DNA of 64,000 nucleotides from contig JAEUUP010000098.1 in the NCBI GenBank assembly GCA_016787525.1, forward strand, positions 62,001 to 126,000. The letters run 5' to 3'. The notes beneath the pieces are model-generated. The model did no database searches, had not been told where the DNA came from, and worked only from the letters and a program-made list of their open reading frames with translations. The DNA is from Saprospiraceae bacterium (GTDB taxonomy: Bacteria; Bacteroidota; Bacteroidia; Chitinophagales; Saprospiraceae). Below are positions 60,475 to 64,000 of this stretch, piece after piece. How positions within the stretch are numbered: the first letter of the stretch is position 1; each line of letters starts with the position of its first letter. The position numbers and the translations under genes are program-made.

Positions 60475-61719
60475 ATGAAGTCTAAACTGGTTCTTTGGGG
60501 TACAAACGCACAAGATGACCGTGTACTAATCGCTATGCAACTTCGCGCTGAGGCAAATATGGTGGACATTTGGATGTTTCCAGAAGCTATTGCCTCTCCT
60601 GAATTTTCACAACAAATGCTTACTGAATGGCGCAATGGCGGCGAAGTCGCTTTCCCTGAAGGCGGTACGCATATTGAAAGAGAGTTAAGTGTTGCTGATA
60701 GTCTATTACCTGATGATATTCGTGTTGAAAAAACGGACATTATCAATCGCGCACAAACTGAATGGCATTTTATTGTTCTTTCTACAAAATTACACGCTGC
60801 TTATAAGTCTGAGTTAGCTGAATTGGAAGACAAAGTTGCTAAGATGACCGATTACAGCGGTGAAGTATGGGATACATTAAAAGGCTTTTGGAATAAAGTA
60901 CAAGACCAAGTGAAAGAACGGAACTTGTTCCGTGAACATGGTGACGAATTGCGTGACATCACAAACGGTTTGTTCACACAGTTGAAAGATTTACGCACGT
61001 CAGTGATGAATGAATTTGAGGAAAATTCTAAAACTTGGTACGAGCAATTTAATACAATTTTAGATGAAATTGAGACAAAAGTTGAGAAAAGTGTTAAAGG
61101 TTTTCCCGACGTTTTCGATCAATTGAAGCAAACACAAACACGGTTTCGTGAGAAAAAAATGACACGCGAACACTCCAATGAATTGTGGAATCGCATTGAT
61201 AACTTATTCAAAAGTGTCAAAGAAAAAAAGTTTGGCAACAATGCTATCAATGACAGCACGGCAGGGGAGCGTTTGACACGTCGTTATGAAGGTTTGATAG
61301 GTGCTGTTGATAAAATGCAAGTGTCTATTGACCGTGATATCCAAGACCTTGACTACCAACGCAAACGTGTAGAACAATCAGAAGGTCAGTTAGAAGCGCA
61401 AATTCGCCAAGCTAAAATCAATATGATTCAAGAACGCATTCAATCAAAGCAAGAAAAGCTCAACGAGATGTTGGCGACAAAAGCCGAGGTTGAAAGTAAA
61501 ATGGCAAATTTGAAAGAGCGCGAAGCTAGAAAAACAGCACAACCTGCTAAAGAAGCACCTAAAGCTGAAGTCGTTGAAGCCCCTGCGCCAAAGGTAGAAG
61601 TTGCTGAAGCTCCAGCACCTCAAGCGGAAGTGCCTACGCCTACTGTCGAATCTGAAACAAGTGAAATTGCTGCCAATGCCAACGCTGCTGTCGAAGCCGT
61701 TGATGCTGTTACAGCTTAG
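60475..61719 (+). CDS. Coiled-coil protein with Ala/Pro/Glu tail, function unknown
   Basis: 414 aa, cytosolic by lack of a signal. An N-terminal about 110-residue domain (LVLWGTNAQDDRVLIAMQLRAEANMVDIWMFPEAI...) is followed by a long helical/coiled-coil part (about 115-355) with two similar segments (LKGFWNKVQDQVKERNLFREHGDEL and FRE.KMTREHSNELWNRIDNLFKSVKEKKFG), which suggests an internal repeat. The last about 55 residues are low complexity (PAPKVEVAEAPAPQAEVPTP). Length and layout recall a lineage-restricted Bacteroidetes family. Strong promoter upstream and terminator downstream point to a well-expressed monocistronic gene. Confidence 0.65.
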   Translation: MKSKLVLWGTNAQDDRVLIAMQLRAEANMVDIWMFPEAIASPEFSQQMLTEWRNGGEVAFPEGGTHIERELSVADSLLPDDIRVEKTDIINRAQTEWHFIVLSTKLHAAYKSELAELEDKVAKMTDYSGEVWDTLKGFWNKVQDQVKERNLFREHGDELRDITNGLFTQLKDLRTSVMNEFEENSKTWYEQFNTILDEIETKVEKSVKGFPDVFDQLKQTQTRFREKKMTREHSNELWNRIDNLFKSVKEKKFGNNAINDSTAGERLTRRYEGLIGAVDKMQVSIDRDIQDLDYQRKRVEQSEGQLEAQIRQAKINMIQERIQSKQEKLNEMLATKAEVESKMANLKEREARKTAQPAKEAPKAEVVEAPAPKVEVAEAPAPQAEVPTPTVESETSEIAANANAAVEAVDAVTA

Positions 61720-61740
61720 TCTTTTTCCGATAAAAAATAT

Positions 61741-61775
61741 CAAAGGTTGTCTCTAATCTGAGGCAACCTTTTTTG
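61741..61775 (+). terminator. Intrinsic terminator
   Basis: AAAGGTTG.CTC pairs with GAG.CAACCTTT, followed by TTTTGTTTT. 22 bp after the coiled-coil gene. Confidence 0.88.
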
Positions 61776-61821
61776 TTTTCATCAAATGAATGTTAATACT
61801 TCGGTAGTTTTTTGAGCATAA

Positions 61822-61863
61822 CAACGGAGGAGAGGACTTTTCGGAGGCAAAGCCGCCGTTTTT
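61822..61863 (+). terminator. Second hairpin plus U-run, possible small RNA end
   Basis: GGAGGCAAAGCCGCC (about 61842-61856) followed by TTTTTT; an outer pairing AACGGAGG/CCGCCGTT competes with it. Past the first terminator, so it may end a small independent transcript, but no start was found. Confidence 0.35.
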
Positions 61864-61959
61864 TAACTAAAAAAGTACTGAACTATTGAATTATAAAAAC
61901 TGCTTTAGAGCCAAAAGTTTATTATTCGCTCTAAATGTTGTTTTTCAGATTTTTCTACT

Positions 61960-61967
61960 TAGGTTTG
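61960..61967 (+). promoter_or_regulatory. Promoter (TTG-N19-TAGGTTTG) of the small membrane protein gene
   Basis: TTG 61938-61940, 19 bases, TAGGTTTG 61960-61967. Leader of about 125 nt to the ATG at 62098. Confidence 0.55.
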
Positions 61968-62097
61968 ATAATTTGTAAAAATTATTTTATTTTGCAGTCC
62001 TGTTTCACCTTATTTAATAATGCGTGAAAATTAACACACATTCAACATTTAATTCACTGGTTATTAATCTTTTTCTTGACTAACTAATCATTGAATC

Positions 62098-62373
62098 ATG
62101 AATCATTCACACGACACAATGCAAGATAATCCACCTACTCATCAAGCAACAATAGAGCCTGACATTGCTGCTCTTGAAAAAAAAGAAAAATATAATCGCT
62201 TATTCAGAAGGGGTTGTACATGGGTAGGGCTTGGTGTGATGCTTTTAGGCATCAGTTTTGGCGTTACTTTTATGCTTTTTCAATCCGACAAGTCATTTAT
62301 GATTATCATGTATGTACTAACTTCTATTGGTGCAACTTGTGTAATTAAAGGATTAGTGGACATCATAGGTTGA
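62098..62373 (+). CDS. Small two-helix membrane protein
   Basis: 91 aa. The N-terminal about 40 residues are polar (MNHSHDTMQDNPPTHQATIEPDIAALEKKEKYNR); two transmembrane helices follow (WVGLGVMLLGISFGVTFMLF and FMIIMYVLTSIGATCVIKGLVDIIG). Probably inner membrane; no family recognised. The gene ends shortly before a word copy (62377-62386) and a terminator. Confidence 0.65.
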   Translation: MNHSHDTMQDNPPTHQATIEPDIAALEKKEKYNRLFRRGCTWVGLGVMLLGISFGVTFMLFQSDKSFMIIMYVLTSIGATCVIKGLVDIIG

Positions 62374-62403
62374 TTATACTGAGGGGGCAGAAAAAAACGA
62401 TCT

Positions 62404-62442
62404 AAATGACGAGATGGTGACATCATCTCGTCATTTTTTTTT
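62404..62442 (+). terminator. Intrinsic terminator
   Basis: AAATGACGAGATG (62404-62416) with CATCTCGTCATTT (62424-62436), then TTTTTTT. Ends the small membrane protein transcript. Confidence 0.92.
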
Positions 62443-62472
62443 GCGAACATCCATTTTAAAAACCTCAATTGC

Positions 62473-62480
62473 TACCTTTG
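62473..62480 (+). promoter_or_regulatory. -7 element deciding the oxidoreductase start
   Basis: TACCTTTG, exact match. Transcription should begin near 62486, so the ATG at 62485 cannot be used and the ATG at 62536 is preferred. Confidence 0.6.
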
Positions 62481-62535
62481 CAGCATGGAAACGGACTGGC
62501 TAGCCATAAGTCGAGCCATAAATGAACAATATAGA

Positions 62536-63516
62536 ATGAATAAATTAAAAATAGGCGTTTTGGGTGCAGGACATCTGGGTAAAATTCACATCCGATGCCT
62601 TCAACAAGCCAATGAGTCTTACGATTTAGTTGGTTTTTTTGATACTCATACAGAACAAGCCACAAAAGTCTCGCGAGAACTCAATGTACGAGCCTTTGAC
62701 TCCGTTGAATCACTCATTGAAGAAGTGGATGTGGTGGATGTGGTGACACCGACAATTTATCATTTTGAGCTTGCTAAAGCAGCAATACTGAGAGGTCGTC
62801 ATGTTTTTATTGAAAAACCATTGACGCATACTGTAGCAGAGGCAGAAGAACTATTGGTTTTGACTCGCGAAAAAGGTGTAAAAGTGCAAGTGGGTCATGT
62901 TGAACGTTTCAATCCCGCTTTTTTATCATTGGGTAATATTTCGATTGAGCCTATGTTCGTTGAAGCGCATCGTTTGGCATCTTTCAATCCACGTGGTACG
63001 GATGTGTCGGTTGTTTTAGATTTGATGATTCATGATATTGACCTCGTTTTACATTTGGTCAAATCGGAAGTCAAAGCAGTTCATGCTTCGGGTGTAGCGG
63101 TTATCAGTGCCTCACCAGATATTGCGAATGCCCGTATTGAGTTTGAAAATGGCTGCGTCGCCAATTTGACGGCAAGTCGTATGAGTTTGAAACAAATGCG
63201 TAAAGTGCGCTTTTTTCAACGTGATGCTTATTTGAGCCTCGATTTTTTGGAGAAAAAAGCGCAAATCATTCGTTTGCGTGACGAAAATACTGAGGGGGGG
63301 GATTTGATGGCAATGGATACGGCTCGCGGCAAAAAATGGATTGATATAAAAATGCCTGAACCCATAGCCGTCAATGCGATACAGATGGAGTTAGAAACAT
63401 TTGCATACAGTATTCTGAACAATACAGAACCCAAAGTCACGATTGAAGATGGTTATCGTGCATTGAAAGTCGCTCATCAAATTATCGAAGTAATTGGCGA
63501 TACCACTCTGTCTTAA
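62536..63516 (+). CDS. Gfo/Idh/MocA family NAD(P)-dependent oxidoreductase
   Basis: 326 aa from the ATG at 62536 (MNKLKIGVLGAGHLGKIH). N-terminal Rossmann fold with the dinucleotide-binding motif GVLGAGHLG, VDVVDVVTPTIYHFELAKAAILRGRHVFIEKPLTHTVAEAEEL with the catalytic EKP lysine, and the C-terminal domain with DLMIHDIDLVLHLV (catalytic His region) and the end VTIEDGYRALKVAHQIIEVIGDT. Likely acts on a sugar or sugar-acid; similar proteins next to lipid A genes are UDP-GlcNAc-type dehydrogenases, but no such neighbour is present. Words at 63288 (NTEG); variant at 62788. Confidence 0.9.
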   Translation: MNKLKIGVLGAGHLGKIHIRCLQQANESYDLVGFFDTHTEQATKVSRELNVRAFDSVESLIEEVDVVDVVTPTIYHFELAKAAILRGRHVFIEKPLTHTVAEAEELLVLTREKGVKVQVGHVERFNPAFLSLGNISIEPMFVEAHRLASFNPRGTDVSVVLDLMIHDIDLVLHLVKSEVKAVHASGVAVISASPDIANARIEFENGCVANLTASRMSLKQMRKVRFFQRDAYLSLDFLEKKAQIIRLRDENTEGGDLMAMDTARGKKWIDIKMPEPIAVNAIQMELETFAYSILNNTEPKVTIEDGYRALKVAHQIIEVIGDTTLS

Positions 63517-63548
63517 GTGAAAAAAAATAGTTGTTGCTGAATAACTGA

Positions 63549-63744
63549 TGTTACGCACGATACAATTACTGACTGTTTTTTGCTCCGCAAAAAAGACGTA
63601 CTACGAAACTACTTTAGACCGAAGTTAATTTTTCAATCGCTTGCGATTGAAAAATTAACTTCGGTCTGATAGATTCTTTTTATTGTACGCTTTTTTTGCG
63701 TAGCAAAAAACAGTACGTAACCTCTACATTGCGTAACATCAGTT
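63549..63744. mobile_element. 196-bp foldback/MITE-like element
   Basis: The whole segment is an imperfect palindrome. Ends are ACTGATGTTACGCA and its inverse (14 bp perfect); an inner block of about 25 bp per arm (AGACCGAAGTTAATTTTTCA...) is perfect; between them the arms diverge with small indels around ACTGTTTTTTGC. No coding sequence. Fits a MITE or a degenerate non-autonomous insertion element. Confidence 0.75.
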
Positions 63745-63864
63745 AATATACACATAGGTTAGATATGCTTTCGCCATGCAAAGACATTTATGGAAGAGTT
63801 GACTATCAGCGGTTTATAATCTAAAACGCTAAATAATGATTAACGAATGACAATTTGAGAACAA

Positions 63865-64000
63865 ATGATATTTTTGAAAAAAACACTATTTAAGAATGGA
63901 CAATTGAGTTGGAAGTTGGCTTTTTTACTGCTTGTTTTGAGTATGTTCACTCATTGTATCAAAGAAAATGAAGTTCCAGCTTATCTCTATATCCCCTCTT
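63865..64000 (+). CDS. Lipoprotein, 5' part only (continues beyond window)
   Basis: From ATG 63865: MIFLKKTLFKNGQLSWKLAF, then LLLVLSMFTHC with a lipobox-like Cys and KENEVPAYLYIPS. Signal peptide with a long basic n-region, typical of a Bacteroidetes outer-membrane lipoprotein. Sequence ends with the window. The function cannot be given. Confidence 0.6.
   Translation, partial: MIFLKKTLFKNGQLSWKLAFLLLVLSMFTHCIKENEVPAYLYIPS

Larger units (their letters stand above)
879..63297. repeat. Interspersed 10-bp word TACTGAGGGG (about 56 exact copies)
   Basis: Starts of exact copies, + orientation: 7333, 10918, 14387, 15449, 16041, 17241, 19102, 20361, 23444, 26318, 27502, 28273, 29123, 32501, 32802, 34795, 38519, 39946, 40702, 42552, 43219, 43961, 50045, 51128, 53241, 55998, 57322, 57991, 60364, 62377, 63288. 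CCCCTCAGTA orientation: 879, 5493, 8287, 9511, 11846, 15064, 16580, 18745, 19893, 22261, 29745, 30400, 30641, 41786, 44670, 44983, 46377, 46467, 47939, 49064, 52050, 52780, 55413, 57502, 59701. Near matches: 1174, 4990, 12979, 13652, 28720, 30107, 30454, 31883, 41160, 43241, 52917, 54036, 62788. Most are preceded by A or T and followed by G or T. Positions were read by eye and may be off by one or two bases. Confidence 0.93.

Noticed and set aside
879-63297. The word as a Chi- or KOPS-like polar signal
   Set aside because: Both orientations are about equally common and interleaved through the window, so there is no polarity with respect to replication.
879-63297. The word as a promoter or ribosome-binding element
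   Set aside because: Copies lie inside genes on either strand and after stop codons, with no fixed distance to starts. GGGG could resemble a Shine-Dalgarno sequence but is not so placed.
1-64000. tRNA or rRNA genes
   Set aside because: No cloverleaf with a GGTTCGA-type arm and matching acceptor stem, and no rRNA-like stretch, was found in the gaps.

Overview
The window is a contiguous chromosomal segment of a Bacteroidota (Bacteroidetes) bacterium of moderate-to-low GC. Evidence: the ribosomal gene order rplR-rpsE-rpmD-rplO-secY-map-infA-rpmJ-rpsM-rpsK-rpsD-rpoA-rplQ; a zinc-free L36 and cysteine-free S4; many TAnnTTTG (-7) promoter elements, several with TTTG or TTG 17-20 bases upstream; and exported proteins with type IX secretion (T9SS) C-terminal domains. 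A Saprospiria- or Chitinophagia-like lineage is plausible, but the genus cannot be fixed from this sequence.

Layout. 1-8050: end of the spc/alpha ribosomal operon, with unusually long intergenic gaps, some holding long hairpins. 8186-12625: a 1479-aa secreted T9SS protein. 12740-13648: a DapA-family aldolase/lyase. 13638-18794: a minus-strand operon of a GH16 glycosidase and three polytopic membrane proteins, two of them ArnT/GT39-like. 18890-25141: minus-strand envelope proteins (lipoproteins, a TPR protein, a penicillin-acylase-family hydrolase). 25245-26052: four tandem minus-strand small-RNA-like units. 26211-35198: M43 protease, membrane ATPase, hydroxyproline-epimerase-type enzyme, DsbD with a paralogous single-domain protein, DUF2141 and STAS proteins. 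35639-43123: clpC and gltB. 43330-53839: an accessory stretch with three toxin-antitoxin pairs, a caspase/FGE-sulfatase fusion, an M61 peptidase, a 42-bp tandem repeat, a MITE-like repeat, an 86-bp perfect palindrome, gene remnants and a DEAD-box helicase. 53859-59374: GH95 fucosidase, lipoprotein methyltransferase, PBP4-type carboxypeptidase, bifunctional nuclease. 59627-64000: lineage-specific secreted and coiled-coil proteins, a Gfo/Idh/MocA oxidoreductase, a foldback element and the start of a lipoprotein gene. No rRNA, tRNA, CRISPR array or intact transposase was seen.

The strongest unexplained signal is a 10-bp word, TACTGAGGGG (reverse complement CCCCTCAGTA), found by eye about 56 times as an exact match plus about 14 near matches, roughly once per kb, against about 0.1 expected by chance. 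It occurs in both orientations, inside genes in five of six reading frames (the sixth would create a stop) and between genes, sometimes as an inverted pair forming a terminator stem. This resembles the DNA-uptake sequences of Neisseria and Pasteurellaceae or the cyanobacterial HIP1 word. The second strong signal is the small-RNA cluster at 25.2-26.1 kb: four copies of a TAnnTTTG promoter, a conserved 19-nt box, and a hairpin whose stem sequence differs between copies while staying paired, followed by a U-run.
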